Positions 8,089-16,565 are shown, counted from the stretch's first letter. The stretch is 64,000 nucleotides of DNA from Pararhizobium sp. YC-54 (GCF_025847205.1 NZ_JAOYTH010000001.1:1-64000), one strand, 5' to 3'. Program-made: numbers and translations. Notes: generated from the letters alone by a model not told the origin.

Positions 8089-10074
8089 ATGTCAAAGAAA
8101 TTTCCCCGTCTGTTTTCACCACTCCAGATCCGTTCGCAGACCCTCAGGAACCGCATCGTCTTCGGTGCTCACACTGCGAACATGGCTGTCGAAGGTCTGC
8201 CGACCGAGCGCCATGCTGCGTATTACGGCGAGCGCGCACGGGGTGGAGCAGGGATGATTGTCGTCGAGCCCATGCCCGTACATGCTGCTGCGGTTCTCAC
8301 CCGTGGCAACTTCCGGCATTCCGACGATTCAGTCATCCCGCATTTCAAGAAAGTGGTTCACGCTATCCAGGAGCATGGAGCCATCGCCATTCAGCAGCTC
8401 TACCATGTTGGAGCCCATGGCGATTCCGATAACTCCTTCCATCCCCATTGGTCGCCATCCGGCCTGCCAAGCTACCATGACAGCGACGGCTCCCATCCCA
8501 TGACCGAAGAGGAGATCTGGGAAACGATCGATGGTTTCGTGCAGGCGGCAAGACGCTGCAAGGCGGCTGGTTTCGACGGCGTCGAAGTCTGGGCTGCCTA
8601 CCTGGGCATGGTCGATCAGTTCTGGACGCCGTGGAGCAACCGTCGAGACGACCAGTGGGGCGGCTCGCTGGAAAACCGTACCAGAATGTCACGACAGATT
8701 CTCAAGTTGATACGGGAAGCCTGCGGTCCCGACTTCATCATCGGTCTCGCGGTCAGCGACGAACCAGATCACTCAGTCGCCTTGCAGCGTTCCGAACTGG
8801 CCGAAGTGATCAGGCTTCACGACGACATGGGCCTGATTGATTACGTAACCTGCGGCTCGGGCGGCTATCTCGATTTCTACAAGATCATGCCAACCTTTCT
8901 TTATCCGGAAAAGCTTGGAGCTGATTTGGCCTCCGCTTTGAAAGCGGTCGTGAAGAACGCATTGGTCATCGCTGAAAGCCACATCCGGACGCCTGAGAAT
9001 GCAGAAACCGTGCTCGGAGAGGGTACCGCGGATCTAGTCTCCATCGTGCGGGGTCAGATTGCCGACCCGCATCTTGCGCGGAAAGCCAGCGAGGATCGTG
9101 CCGATGACATCCGCGGCTGTATCTCATGCAACCAGATGTGCTGGGGGCGGCGTTCGCGGGACTACTGGATAAGCTGTCTTATCAACCCGTCGGTTGGACG
9201 CGAGTCCGAGTGGAACGGGGACAGGTTCGAAAAATCCCAGACCCCGAAACGGGTCTTTGTCATCGGTGGCGGTCCCGCTGGTCTGGAGGCCGCGCGCGTG
9301 GCCGCGGAGCGGGGACATAGCGTCACCTTGGCTGAAGCATCCAACCGTCTGGGGGGCAACTTCCTGTTGGCCGGTATGCAGCCGCGCCGGGCTCAGATAT
9401 TGGATCTTATCCAGTGGTACGAACGGCAATTGGAAAAGCTTGGCGTCGATGTCCGGCTCAATTCCTACGTCGAGGCGGCGGACATCGATAGGGAAAATGT
9501 CGACGTCGTCGTGGTTGCAACCGGATCTTACGCGCCGGAGACTGGATTCCAGAAAGCTCTTCCTGGTGTCCAAACGATGGCGGGTATCGAAAAAGGTGGC
9601 GTGTACTCGATCGAAGCGGTGATGGCGAAACAGGCCAGGACGGGCAACCGCGTTCTGCTTCTGGACGAGGGTGGCGGGTGGAGAGGGTGTGGCACGGCCT
9701 GGAAGCTGGCTGAGGACGGCCATCAGGTGACGATTGTCACACCGGACCCGTTCGTTGGGAAAGAACTGACCCGTACGGCGGCCGACGGTCCCATCCGTCG
9801 AATCCTTCGAAACCTCGGCGTGAATTGGCTCACGGAAGTCAGCGTACTGGAATGGCATGGAAATGGTGCCACGCTTCAGGATCACAACACTGGCGCAAGC
9901 AGTTTCGTGGAGGCCGACACCCTCATATTGGCGACGACCAATTCACCCGCGGACTGGCTGATGCCAGAGCTTCGCGAGATCGGAATAAAGACCTTTCAGA
10001 TTGGTGACTGTTCGGCACCCCGCCAAGCACCATATGCGTTTTACGAAGGTCGAAAAGCGGGTTTGGAGATTTGA
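8089..10074 (+). CDS. TMADH-like FMN/FAD/4Fe-4S oxidoreductase, probable N-demethylase
   Basis: A 661-residue protein with the same architecture as the gene at 1234-3270 but diverged from it: an FMN-binding TIM barrel (about 5-335), a full [4Fe-4S] cysteine set C344-x2-C347-x3-C351-x11-C363, then an FAD/NAD-binding half with RVFVIGGGPAGLEAARVAAE (about 390-408). Family members oxidise N-methyl groups (trimethylamine, dimethylglycine, N-methylproline) and give formaldehyde and the demethylated amine. The gene lies 154 bases after the transporter ATPase and overlaps the start of the Ldh-family gene. Two such enzymes in one island suggest two successive or two substrate-specific demethylation steps (inference). 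Confidence 0.8.
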   Translation: MSKKFPRLFSPLQIRSQTLRNRIVFGAHTANMAVEGLPTERHAAYYGERARGGAGMIVVEPMPVHAAAVLTRGNFRHSDDSVIPHFKKVVHAIQEHGAIAIQQLYHVGAHGDSDNSFHPHWSPSGLPSYHDSDGSHPMTEEEIWETIDGFVQAARRCKAAGFDGVEVWAAYLGMVDQFWTPWSNRRDDQWGGSLENRTRMSRQILKLIREACGPDFIIGLAVSDEPDHSVALQRSELAEVIRLHDDMGLIDYVTCGSGGYLDFYKIMPTFLYPEKLGADLASALKAVVKNALVIAESHIRTPENAETVLGEGTADLVSIVRGQIADPHLARKASEDRADDIRGCISCNQMCWGRRSRDYWISCLINPSVGRESEWNGDRFEKSQTPKRVFVIGGGPAGLEAARVAAERGHSVTLAEASNRLGGNFLLAGMQPRRAQILDLIQWYERQLEKLGVDVRLNSYVEAADIDRENVDVVVVATGSYAPETGFQKALPGVQTMAGIEKGGVYSIEAVMAKQARTGNRVLLLDEGGGWRGCGTAWKLAEDGHQVTIVTPDPFVGKELTRTAADGPIRRILRNLGVNWLTEVSVLEWHGNGATLQDHNTGASSFVEADTLILATTNSPADWLMPELREIGIKTFQIGDCSAPRQAPYAFYEGRKAGLEI

Positions 10075-11078
10075 TGTCGGCACCTGTCTTACTTCAACTT
10101 GCTGCGGCCCAAGAGCTGGCCACGCGCGCCTGCACCGCCGTCAGCGCTGACGAAGCATCGACCCGATCGCTGGTCAATGCGACTATGTCGGCGTCGCTTC
10201 ACGGACCGCCCACTTTGGGGTTCCCGCACCTGGTGGACTATTTGAGAAGCTATCAGGAGGGACGGATAAACCGAAACCCAAATCCCCGTCATGAGAGGCC
10301 GATGCCAGCGCTCATCAGCGCCGACGCCGACGGCGGCATTGCACAGCTGGGATTCGATCTTGCGGTATCCAGCCTTGTGGAGACCGCCAAGACAATCGGA
10401 ACGGGCATCTTCAGTCAGCGGAACAGCTACACGACGGGAGAGCTTGGTTACTACGTCCGACGGCTGGCCGAACATGGCATCGTCTCGATAGCCGCCACGA
10501 ACGCCCATGCCATGATGACGCCGAGCCCAGGTGGAAAAACCGTATACAGCACCAACCCGCTGGCTTTCGGCTTCCCTCTGGGCGACGGCGTGCCGCCACT
10601 TGTCATAGATCAGTCATCCAGCGCTACTGCCTTCGTGAACGTCGCCGCGGCAGCGGCGGAAGGACGCCCCATACCCGAGGGCTGGGCAGTCGATAAAGAC
10701 GGGAACGCCACCCAGGATGCAACAGCGGCGCTGGCCGGCGCATTGCTTCCTTTTGGTGATCGCAAAGGTGCCAATCTCGCGCTCATGGTGGAAATGCTTT
10801 CGGCCGGGCTGTCAGGCGGAGCGTGGTCGATGGATGCTTCGAATTTTCAATCGGGCAGCAGTTCTCCGGCAGTTGGGCTGACTGTCTTCGCCATCATTCC
10901 TGCTGGACTTGGAGACGACATGATCAAGCGTGCGAACGCTCATGTGAAACGCCTTCAAGACAACGGCGTCTATGTGCCAGGCGTTAGCAGCGATCGGATC
11001 GGCAAGCCGCTTCCCGACTCAGTCGACATTCCTGGAGATGTCTACGAGACAATCAAAGACATCATCGGCGATAGGTGA
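10074..11078 (+). CDS. Ldh-family NAD(P)-dependent oxidoreductase, pyrroline-2-carboxylate reductase-like
   Basis: A 334-residue member of the malate/L-lactate dehydrogenase (Ldh_2) fold, the family of delta-1-piperideine/pyrroline-2-carboxylate reductase and ureidoglycolate dehydrogenase. Visible family features are the early His-Gly in SASLHGPPTLG, YSTNPLAFGFPLGDG in the middle and LPFGDRKGANLALMVEMLSAGLSG near residue 225. ATG at 10074 shares one base with the stop of the upstream demethylase gene (TGATG), so translation is coupled. In betaine and hydroxyproline catabolic clusters such enzymes reduce cyclic imines to proline; that role here is an inference from context. Confidence 0.8.
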   Translation: MSAPVLLQLAAAQELATRACTAVSADEASTRSLVNATMSASLHGPPTLGFPHLVDYLRSYQEGRINRNPNPRHERPMPALISADADGGIAQLGFDLAVSSLVETAKTIGTGIFSQRNSYTTGELGYYVRRLAEHGIVSIAATNAHAMMTPSPGGKTVYSTNPLAFGFPLGDGVPPLVIDQSSSATAFVNVAAAAAEGRPIPEGWAVDKDGNATQDATAALAGALLPFGDRKGANLALMVEMLSAGLSGGAWSMDASNFQSGSSSPAVGLTVFAIIPAGLGDDMIKRANAHVKRLQDNGVYVPGVSSDRIGKPLPDSVDIPGDVYETIKDIIGDR

Positions 11079-11165
11079 TGAACCTTCGTTCCGGACTGAC
11101 TGATGGCCGACGCTCGATAGATCTGTCGACATCGGCTTCTTCAATTTCGAACTAAGGAACAGCGA

Positions 11166-11954
11166 ATGACTGCTTACCGCGCTTTGTCTACCAACGCGGC
11201 TATCGATATCGCTGCCTGGGATATCGCGTGCAAAAGCTATGGCCGACGTGTGTGCGACCTACTGGGCGGAGCAACCGGACCCACAGTCCAGACCTATTAC
11301 GCGATCTCCGTTGCGTCTCCTGAGGAGACTGCACGTGTTGCGCGTGAAAAGCAGCAGGAAGGCTATTCTCGCCTTCAGCTTAAAATCGGCGGAAGAGACC
11401 TTGAAGAAGACATTGAGACGCTCCATCGCGTCAAAGAGGTCCTGAAGCCGGGTATGAGGCTGGCAGCAGACGGCAACCGAAGCCTCACCGCCCGCGATAC
11501 ACTTTTGATATCGAGGAGGTGCCAGGAAGTCTCCATGATCCTGGAACAGCCCTGCAGGACGTACGAAGAAGTCGCCTCCATTCATGGCCGCCTTTGCCAT
11601 CCACTGTATCTCGACGAAGTGACGGAAGACGTGAATGCCGTGATCAAATCGATCGCTGACGGATACGGGGTGGCGTTGAGCGACGAGATCATTTCGGCCC
11701 GCGACTTGGACGAAGGCAGATTGGTACAACCGTTGCAACTGGCAGTGCCCGCGATCAATAACTGTTATTGCATCTGCACAGAAGCAAATCGCGAACGACA
11801 AGATATAAGCTATTTTATTGACTGGCTCCTTACAGAGGCTACAAACGCAGGCCGTGGGTACGGGCGCGGCACTTCCGAAGACCAAAGCTTAGTGTCAGGC
11901 CTCATTGAGGGTGATCAGGTCAGCCGTCATACTGCGGCCCGTGTGACGTCATAG
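11166..11954 (+). pseudogene. Chimeric remnant: HpbD-type epimerase fragment fused to a LysR regulator tail
   Basis: The frame is open for 262 codons but joins two unrelated families. Residues 12-165 match the barrel of hydroxyproline-betaine 2-epimerase HpbD (enolase superfamily): NAAIDIAAWDIACKSYGRRV, LQLKIGG with a catalytic lysine, metal ligands in AADGNRS, ILEQPC and YLDEV. The capping N-terminal domain (about 90 residues) and everything after YLDEV, including the second catalytic lysine, are missing. From about residue 170 (nucleotide 11670) the sequence reads GYGVALSDEIISARDLDEG and RLVQPLQLAVP, then DWLLTEA, which is the end of a GcvA-like LysR effector domain. A deletion joining the two genes is the simplest explanation. 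Epimerase activity is not expected. Confidence 0.75.
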
Positions 11955-11961
11955 AATGGGT

Positions 11962-12195
11962 TCACGAAGCCGAGTATTTCACCGTCACGCCGCGCTGCCG
12001 AAAGTAGGCCTGCATTAGCTTCCTGCCAGAACGGTTATTCTGCACGAGCCTGGCCGGGTCGAATACGGCCTCTTTCAAACCCGCCCGCGTCAACGCTGCC
12101 TTGAGAGTCGCGATATGCACGTCGATGTCGGCATTGTCCGCCTGGAGCGATTCATAAATGCGGTTTGTTGCATCTGCTACGGTCGGTTCGCTCAC
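11962..12195 (-). CDS. Small conserved protein of unknown function (77 residues)
   Basis: A soluble 77-residue protein starting MSEPTVADATNRIYESLQ and ending with a basic segment KLMQAYFRQRGVTV. It has no signal peptide or membrane segment and looks helical. ATG at 12195 has a CAGGAGTGTAAT ribosome-binding region just upstream. I recognise it only as a type of small hypothetical protein seen in rhizobia. It is convergent with the chimeric remnant and ends 8 bases from it, so it may be the first intact ancestral gene after the island. Confidence 0.6.
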   Translation of the reverse strand: MSEPTVADATNRIYESLQADNADIDVHIATLKAALTRAGLKEAVFDPARLVQNNRSGRKLMQAYFRQRGVTVKYSAS

Positions 12196-12503
12196 TATTA
12201 CACTCCTGCTATTGTTGTTTGGCTGGCGCTTACCACATTTTTCGGCTTGACTCTATTGTGGTGGAAAAATGCCCGCGTCAATGGGTGACGATGGATTGGA
12301 ACATCGCGTCCGCTCCCTCTGACGCTTAATCAGCGGGTCGTAGGTTCGAACCCTACATCCCACCATTTTTATCTAATACTTACATCGGTATCGGTGATTT
12401 GGAGTTTCCAAGCAATTGGAAACGGTTTCCAATTCACGTTCCATTCCTGTTCCTGAATGCTGACCCGGTAGTACAGGATATTTTTGAAGGAACTTGCCGA
12501 GCT
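12196..12503. other. Mostly empty region with a tRNA-like fragment
   Basis: About 300 bases between the 77-residue gene and an ABC-ATPase remnant. Apart from the probable promoter of the 77-residue gene and the tRNA 3'-half described separately, I see no coding or structured element. Confidence 0.5.
12317..12365 (+). repeat. tRNA 3'-half fragment, candidate attachment-site remnant
   Basis: The stretch carries an anticodon-arm-like CTGACGCTTAATCAG and a perfect T-arm (GTAGG, loop TTCGAAC, CCTAC at about 12340-12356), followed by ATCCCACCA. It resembles the 3' half of a tRNA-Lys(CTT)-type gene. No D-arm or 5' acceptor strand exists upstream, the base before the CTT triplet is G instead of the invariant T, and the acceptor strand is two bases short. 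It is therefore not a working tRNA. Such fragments typically mark island integration sites (attR/attL). No integrase gene is visible nearby. Confidence 0.65.
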
Positions 12504-12599
12504 CGCATCCTCGTCGTCAATGAGGGGGCGATCGTGGATGATGGCGGCCACCGCGAACTCCTGAACAAGAACCGCCTCAGCCCGTTGCAGGCTGGGTAA
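12504..12599 (+). pseudogene. C-terminal remnant of an ABC transporter ATPase
   Basis: A short frame reads RILVVNEGAIVDDGGHREL, then LLNKNRLSPLQAG and a stop. This matches the end of exporter-type ABC ATPases (typical pattern D-R-I-x-V-hydrophobic-x-x-G-x-I-V-E-x-G-x-H-x-E-L-L). No Walker motifs or other parts of the protein precede it, so only about 30 codons remain. It supports gene loss next to the island edge. The match is short and so only moderately certain. Confidence 0.45.
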
Positions 12600-12669
12600 G
12601 GCGGTTAGCTGAGGGAACCTTGGTTGAGATCGGGCGTTTTGTACCGAGAGTTCAATCAAGGAGAAGAAC

Positions 12670-13284
12670 ATGCGGTGGATCTCAAAGCCCTTGCTCGCGG
12701 GTGCGATGCTTCTGACGGGAGCCAGCTTCGCTGCGGCTGATATGATGGCGACAACGGCGACGGACCTGACGGTTTATGCGGGACCGGGAGCAGAGTATCC
12801 CTCCGTCGGTATCGCCACGCGCGGCAGTGCTGCGACGCTGGACGGTTGCCTTGAAGGTGAAAGCTGGTGCCGTATCGACGTCAACGGCCTGCGCGGCTGG
12901 GTTTACGCCAAGGAATTGATGGTGGACTACAATGGCGCGCCTGTCGTCGTGCAGGAGCGCCGTGCCGACCTTGGCATTCCCGTCGTAACTTACGAGCAGA
13001 CCACAATTGTAGACGGCCCCGCTCAGCCGGCGCCTGGCGATGAGCTGATCGGTGCCGTCGATGCCAATGGTGTGATCGTGCCGCCGCCGGAAGTGCGCAC
13101 CTATATCGATAGCACTCCGATAGACGCAGTTGCCTATGACGGCGAGGTCGTGGTCGGGGCGACGCTACCCGGTGAGGTGGTGATATCCCAGGTGCCGAAC
13201 TATCGGTACAGCTATGTACGCATCCAAGACCGGCCGATTCTGGTCGATCCGCAGAGCCGCAGGATCGTTTACGTCTATGAATAA
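12670..13284 (+). CDS. Exported SH3-like/DUF1236 protein
   Basis: A 204-residue protein with a signal peptide (residues 1-23, ending SFAAA). Residues 27-80 form a bacterial SH3 domain (LTVYAGPGAEYPSVGIATRG, then W-C-R-I and GLRGWVYAKEL), a fold often used to bind peptidoglycan or other envelope ligands. The C-terminal third (about 140-200) resembles DUF1236, ending with NYRYSYVRIQDRPILVDP. ATG at 12670 follows AAGGAGAAGAAC. It probably acts in the periplasm. The function is unknown. Confidence 0.82.
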   Translation: MRWISKPLLAGAMLLTGASFAAADMMATTATDLTVYAGPGAEYPSVGIATRGSAATLDGCLEGESWCRIDVNGLRGWVYAKELMVDYNGAPVVVQERRADLGIPVVTYEQTTIVDGPAQPAPGDELIGAVDANGVIVPPPEVRTYIDSTPIDAVAYDGEVVVGATLPGEVVISQVPNYRYSYVRIQDRPILVDPQSRRIVYVYE

Positions 13285-13379
13285 GCCGCAAGCAAAGACG
13301 GGTCGCGTCAAGCGCGGCCCGAATTTCCCGCAAGGTCTATAACGGGTTTTGGACGGACATCCCGACGCGGAGTTAAATC

Positions 13380-13544
13380 ATGACCTCTCGCGCGCTTATG
13401 GTCACTGTGATCGGCATCATCGTCGGCTCGATCCTCAGCATCCTCGTCGTTCAGTATTTCTCGCCGGACGAAAGTCCAAAAAGCACGGTTCCCCCGGACC
13501 CGCTGGTGGTTACGCCGGAAAATGCGGTCGAGGAAACGAAATAG
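13380..13544 (+). CDS. Small single-pass membrane protein (54 residues)
   Basis: ATG at 13380 has GGAG about 8 bases upstream. The product begins MTSRALMVTVIGIIVGSILS and has one transmembrane helix (about residues 6-27) followed by a short proline-rich hydrophilic tail. It lies 95 bases after the SH3 protein on the same strand and may be cotranscribed. I do not recognise a family. Size, ribosome site and clear membrane helix support a real gene. Confidence 0.6.
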   Translation: MTSRALMVTVIGIIVGSILSILVVQYFSPDESPKSTVPPDPLVVTPENAVEETK

Positions 13545-13578
13545 AAGCCCGTCCGCCGTTCAAGGTTTCAATCACCCA

Positions 13579-13809
13579 TCATGCACCGATTGCCAAGTCC
13601 GGCCGCAGTGCTGCGTCACAGGCTCTGGTCAAGGCTTCAGGGTCCCGCTCGCCACTTTGGTAGAGCCGGACAAGAGCGGCGGCGCAAATTTGCATGTCTG
13701 GATCCGAGCTCGTGGTCTGATGCGCCTCACAAAACTGATCGAAAACATGTCGCAACGCATCAATATCCTCCGAGCAGAGGGCGTCGGCCTGCGGATTGAA
13801 AGTCGCCAT
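13579..13809 (-). CDS. Small conserved protein of unknown function (76 residues)
   Basis: Starts at ATG 13809, just after GAGGGAATGAC on the reverse strand. The 76-residue product (MATFNPQADALCSEDIDALR...) is predicted helical and soluble, with three cysteines and the segment DQFCEAHQTTSSDPDMQICA. It resembles hypothetical proteins of rhizobia; I know no function. It is convergent with the membrane-protein gene. Confidence 0.6.
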   Translation of the reverse strand: MATFNPQADALCSEDIDALRHVFDQFCEAHQTTSSDPDMQICAAALVRLYQSGERDPEALTRACDAALRPDLAIGA

Positions 13810-14003
13810 GTCATTCCCTCCCTTGAGGATGGAAGCCCTGTCTGAGCGCCATCATGGCATAAAGAGCGGTCGGTTATGGCTGCAGTTTAACGCGATTTGA
13901 ATTTGGCGCTATTCACTAAGACATATGTTCCAATGCACCGAAAAATTATTCGTCAGGCAACCTTTTGCGCCTCCATGCTTTTTCCTACACAAAGGAAAAT
14001 GCC

Positions 14004-14243
14004 ATGGCCGCATTTTATTTCAAGGTAATCGACAATGACGGCACAATTCCGGCCGATGATGCCTTCGATTTTCCGGATTTGATTGCAGCCATCCGCCAGG
14101 CAAAGATCGTGCTGGCCGAAATGGCACTCGACGGGTTGCCTGAGGCCCCGGTCAAAGCCCTGGAAATCGAGGTGCAGAACGCCGATCACAAACCGGTTGT
14201 CAGGATGAAACTGGAGTTGCAGATTCAGTGGCCTACCGGGTGA
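14004..14243 (+). CDS. DUF6894-like small protein
   Basis: A 79-residue protein beginning MAAFYFKVIDNDGTIPADD and containing FDFPDLIAAIRQAKIVLAEM, the layout of the DUF6894 family common in rhizobia. ATG at 14004 follows AAAGGAAA; a longer frame from 13965 lacks a ribosome site. The function is unknown. Its end overlaps the convergent acyltransferase gene by 11 bases. Confidence 0.72.
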   Translation: MAAFYFKVIDNDGTIPADDAFDFPDLIAAIRQAKIVLAEMALDGLPEAPVKALEIEVQNADHKPVVRMKLELQIQWPTG

Positions 14244-16320
14244 CCAGAGCGGCGCCCGTGTTTCTTGCTTCGCCCGCCTTTCTTGCTTCGCCCGCCTTTC
14301 TTGCTTCGATTGTTTCGACGGCTTTCAATATTGCCGGAACAACCAACCGGGCGCCTCTATCGGACGGGTGGTCGTCGTCGAAATAAAACACCTTTTCGGC
14401 GCTCAGGCTGTTGATGCAGCGATCCTTGAGAAAGCTGTCGCAGAAGTAATCGGCGGGGCGGACGCGGAAGAGATTGGGATGAGAGATCGCGTCGAAGGCT
14501 GCGATGACTGCGTTGTTTCGCTGCTGGTAACGCTTATAGCTGGTGCTGAATTCGAGATTTTGAATGCCGGACATTGCGCTCTTTGCAACGAGTTCCGGGA
14601 CGTTCCACCCCGCCTCGGGGATAGGGTAGACGAGGACGACGTTGCGGCCGGCAGCGAGATGGGCCTTTATGTCTTCAACATATTGCTTCAGCACACGGGC
14701 CTTGCGGGCCGGATCATCCTGCTCTGCCTGTTCGCCGAGCCGATCAAACAGATCGGCATAGGTGGGCTGCAGCGGTTCGATGCCGCCTTCGCCATTGTCG
14801 AAAGGCGTTCCGTCGATATAGAGGCTCCAGCGGCTCGCCATGATGATGGTCTCCATGCCGCTCTTGCGGATATAGTCCTCAATGCCGGTGAAAAACGGGT
14901 TGCAGCGCAGCTTGTATTTCGGATTGGAGACGTAGAAACCGGAAAAGCCGACACAAGCCGAATGGGACATCACATAGAGATCGACATTGTCCGCATCAAA
15001 GCTGCGGAGTGCTTCGCCCCCAAGGGCGGCGGCGTGCGAATCGCCGATCAGGATCGTCTTGCTGCCTGTTGAGTGTTTTGTCAGGCAATCTTTAACAGGA
15101 TGGGGCAGGGATGCCTCGCCCTTGTCGAACAGGCAGGTTTCCATGATGGGATCGTGGTGTTCCTGTTCGGCAAGGGCTGTCAGTGCTGCCGGCGGCAAGC
15201 GGAGCTGCAGGCCATTGTCCGAAACCCCGTAGAAACCGATGCCGATGAAAAGTGCTGCCGCGATGCCGCCGCCGCCAAGGATGCGGGCAGGGGTCTGCAA
15301 GAGCTGCGCCGCACTGGTCTTGCGAAACGGTGTCTCGACGAACCGCCATGACAGATAGGCAAGGCCAGTGGAGGCAAGGGCCAGCATGCTCATCAACACC
15401 AGCGACGGCTCCGTAAGGTTGCGGATTCGCGCGAAGGCAAACACCGGCTGGTGCCAGAGGTAGAGGCTGTAGCTGATCAGCCCGACGCCGACCATCGGGC
15501 GCGTCGAGAGCAGTTTGGCCGTGAGTGTACCTTGCGGGCCGTAGAGGATGATGAGCACCGCGCCGAGAACCGGCACGAGCGCATAGAGGGATGGGAAGGG
15601 CGTCGTCTGATCGTAATTGAAGATCGAGAAGACGATGATGGCCAATCCGGCAAGCGACAGGACGTTGCTTCTATATTCCTTGCCACCGGTGAGCAGGAAA
15701 GCGCAGAGCGAGCCGGCCAGCAGTTCCCAGGCGCGCGTGTTCGGCAGGTAGAAATTCGCCGTCGCGAAATTGACCGAGCCGTATTGGGCAAGCAGCAGGC
15801 TGGCGAGCGCCACAGCGGCAATGGCACCGATCAGCGCCCGCCGCCCGAACCGCCATACCAGCATGACGAACAGCGGAAACAGCATGTAATATTGCTCTTC
15901 GACAGCGAGGCTCCACGTATGCAGCAGCGGTTGCTCTTCCGATGCGGCTGCAAAGTAGCCGCCGCTTTCATGCCAGAAGAGGAAGTTGGAGCCGAACAGG
16001 CAGACGGCGATGATGCTGCGGGCAAAGCTTGCCATCTGCTCCGGCAGCATCCAGGCCCAGGCAAACGGCAGGCAGCACAACAGCACGAAAAAGAGCACAG
16101 GCAGGATGCGGCGCGCCCGGCGTTCGTAGAATTTCAGCAGCGAGAAATGACCCTTGTCGCGTTCCGCGATGATGATCGAGGTGATCAGGTATCCGCTGAT
16201 GACGAAGAATATATCGACACCGACGAAACCGCCACTAAAACGCTGGAACCCGGCGTGAAACAGCACCACGGGAATCACGGCGACGGATCGGAGGCCGTCG
16301 ATTTCGCGGCGATAGTTCAT
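14233..16320 (-). CDS. OafA/YrhL-type acyltransferase with SGNH domain
   Basis: A 695-residue integral membrane protein. Residues 1-350 are an acyltransferase-3 domain: MNYRREIDGLRSVAVIPVVLFH with the catalytic-type histidine, GGFVGVDIFFVISGYL, RRARRILP, and about ten transmembrane segments. The periplasmic C-terminal half is an SGNH hydrolase-like domain with the nucleophile block TILIGDSHAAALG and the late Asp-His pair in FDDDHPSDRGARL. Such proteins O-acetylate cell-surface polysaccharides. The last 20 residues are an ARKAGE repeat encoded by an 18-bp tandem repeat. No polysaccharide genes flank it, so the target glycan is unknown. Confidence 0.88.
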   Translation of the reverse strand: MNYRREIDGLRSVAVIPVVLFHAGFQRFSGGFVGVDIFFVISGYLITSIIIAERDKGHFSLLKFYERRARRILPVLFFVLLCCLPFAWAWMLPEQMASFARSIIAVCLFGSNFLFWHESGGYFAAASEEQPLLHTWSLAVEEQYYMLFPLFVMLVWRFGRRALIGAIAAVALASLLLAQYGSVNFATANFYLPNTRAWELLAGSLCAFLLTGGKEYRSNVLSLAGLAIIVFSIFNYDQTTPFPSLYALVPVLGAVLIILYGPQGTLTAKLLSTRPMVGVGLISYSLYLWHQPVFAFARIRNLTEPSLVLMSMLALASTGLAYLSWRFVETPFRKTSAAQLLQTPARILGGGGIAAALFIGIGFYGVSDNGLQLRLPPAALTALAEQEHHDPIMETCLFDKGEASLPHPVKDCLTKHSTGSKTILIGDSHAAALGGEALRSFDADNVDLYVMSHSACVGFSGFYVSNPKYKLRCNPFFTGIEDYIRKSGMETIIMASRWSLYIDGTPFDNGEGGIEPLQPTYADLFDRLGEQAEQDDPARKARVLKQYVEDIKAHLAAGRNVVLVYPIPEAGWNVPELVAKSAMSGIQNLEFSTSYKRYQQRNNAVIAAFDAISHPNLFRVRPADYFCDSFLKDRCINSLSAEKVFYFDDDHPSDRGARLVVPAILKAVETIEARKAGEARKAGEARNTGAALVTR
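14261..14308. repeat. 18-bp tandem repeat inside the acyltransferase gene end
   Basis: TTTCTTGCTTCGCCCGCC occurs at 14261-14278 and 14279-14296, followed by a partial third copy (TTTCTTGCTTCG, 14297-14308). On the coding strand it encodes repeats of Ala-Arg-Lys-Ala-Gly-Glu at the C-terminus. The copy number is likely to vary by slippage. Confidence 0.9.
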
Positions 16321-16451
16321 GGCAGGCCCCAGAAGGTTCAGATGCTGGATGGCTCTGCAGGATGCGACGGCTTACCGGCGCGGATCAAGCCTGTCCTATG
16401 AAAAAGAATGAAAAACCAAGAGCATATGTTGCCGGCAGATGCTTTCCACAG

Positions 16452-16500
16452 CGCCGCGCGTCATTCATGACGCGCAAAGGTCGCTGTAGCACTTTTAATA
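16452..16500 (+). repeat. Rhizobial-type intergenic hairpin repeat
   Basis: GCGCGTCATTCATGACGCGC (16456-16475) is a perfect 8-bp stem with a TTCA loop, followed by AAAGGTCGCTGTAGCACTTTT. A related copy lies at 63957-64000. The pattern resembles a hairpin-plus-tail element I recall from many rhizobial intergenic regions. It lies between the acyltransferase and cysA genes, about 90 bases before the cysA stop, and could also help terminate transcription. Confidence 0.55.
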
Positions 16501-16565
16501 TGCAGTGCGCAGCACCACGGTTGCGGCGGGCCCTGCTGCTGCAAGCCCCGCCAGATGCGTTTTCT

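Noticed and set aside
12280..12365. A complete tRNA gene
   Set aside because: Only the anticodon-arm-like part and the T-arm are present. No D-arm or 5' acceptor strand, G instead of T before the anticodon, and an acceptor strand two bases short.
12399..12599. A complete 66-residue gene
   Set aside because: Only its last 30 codons resemble any protein (an ABC ATPase tail). The first half is unrelated and there is no ribosome site, so it is treated as a remnant.
14261..14308. CRISPR-like direct repeats
   Set aside because: The repeat is 18 bp, in tandem without spacers, and lies inside a coding region where it encodes ARKAGE units.
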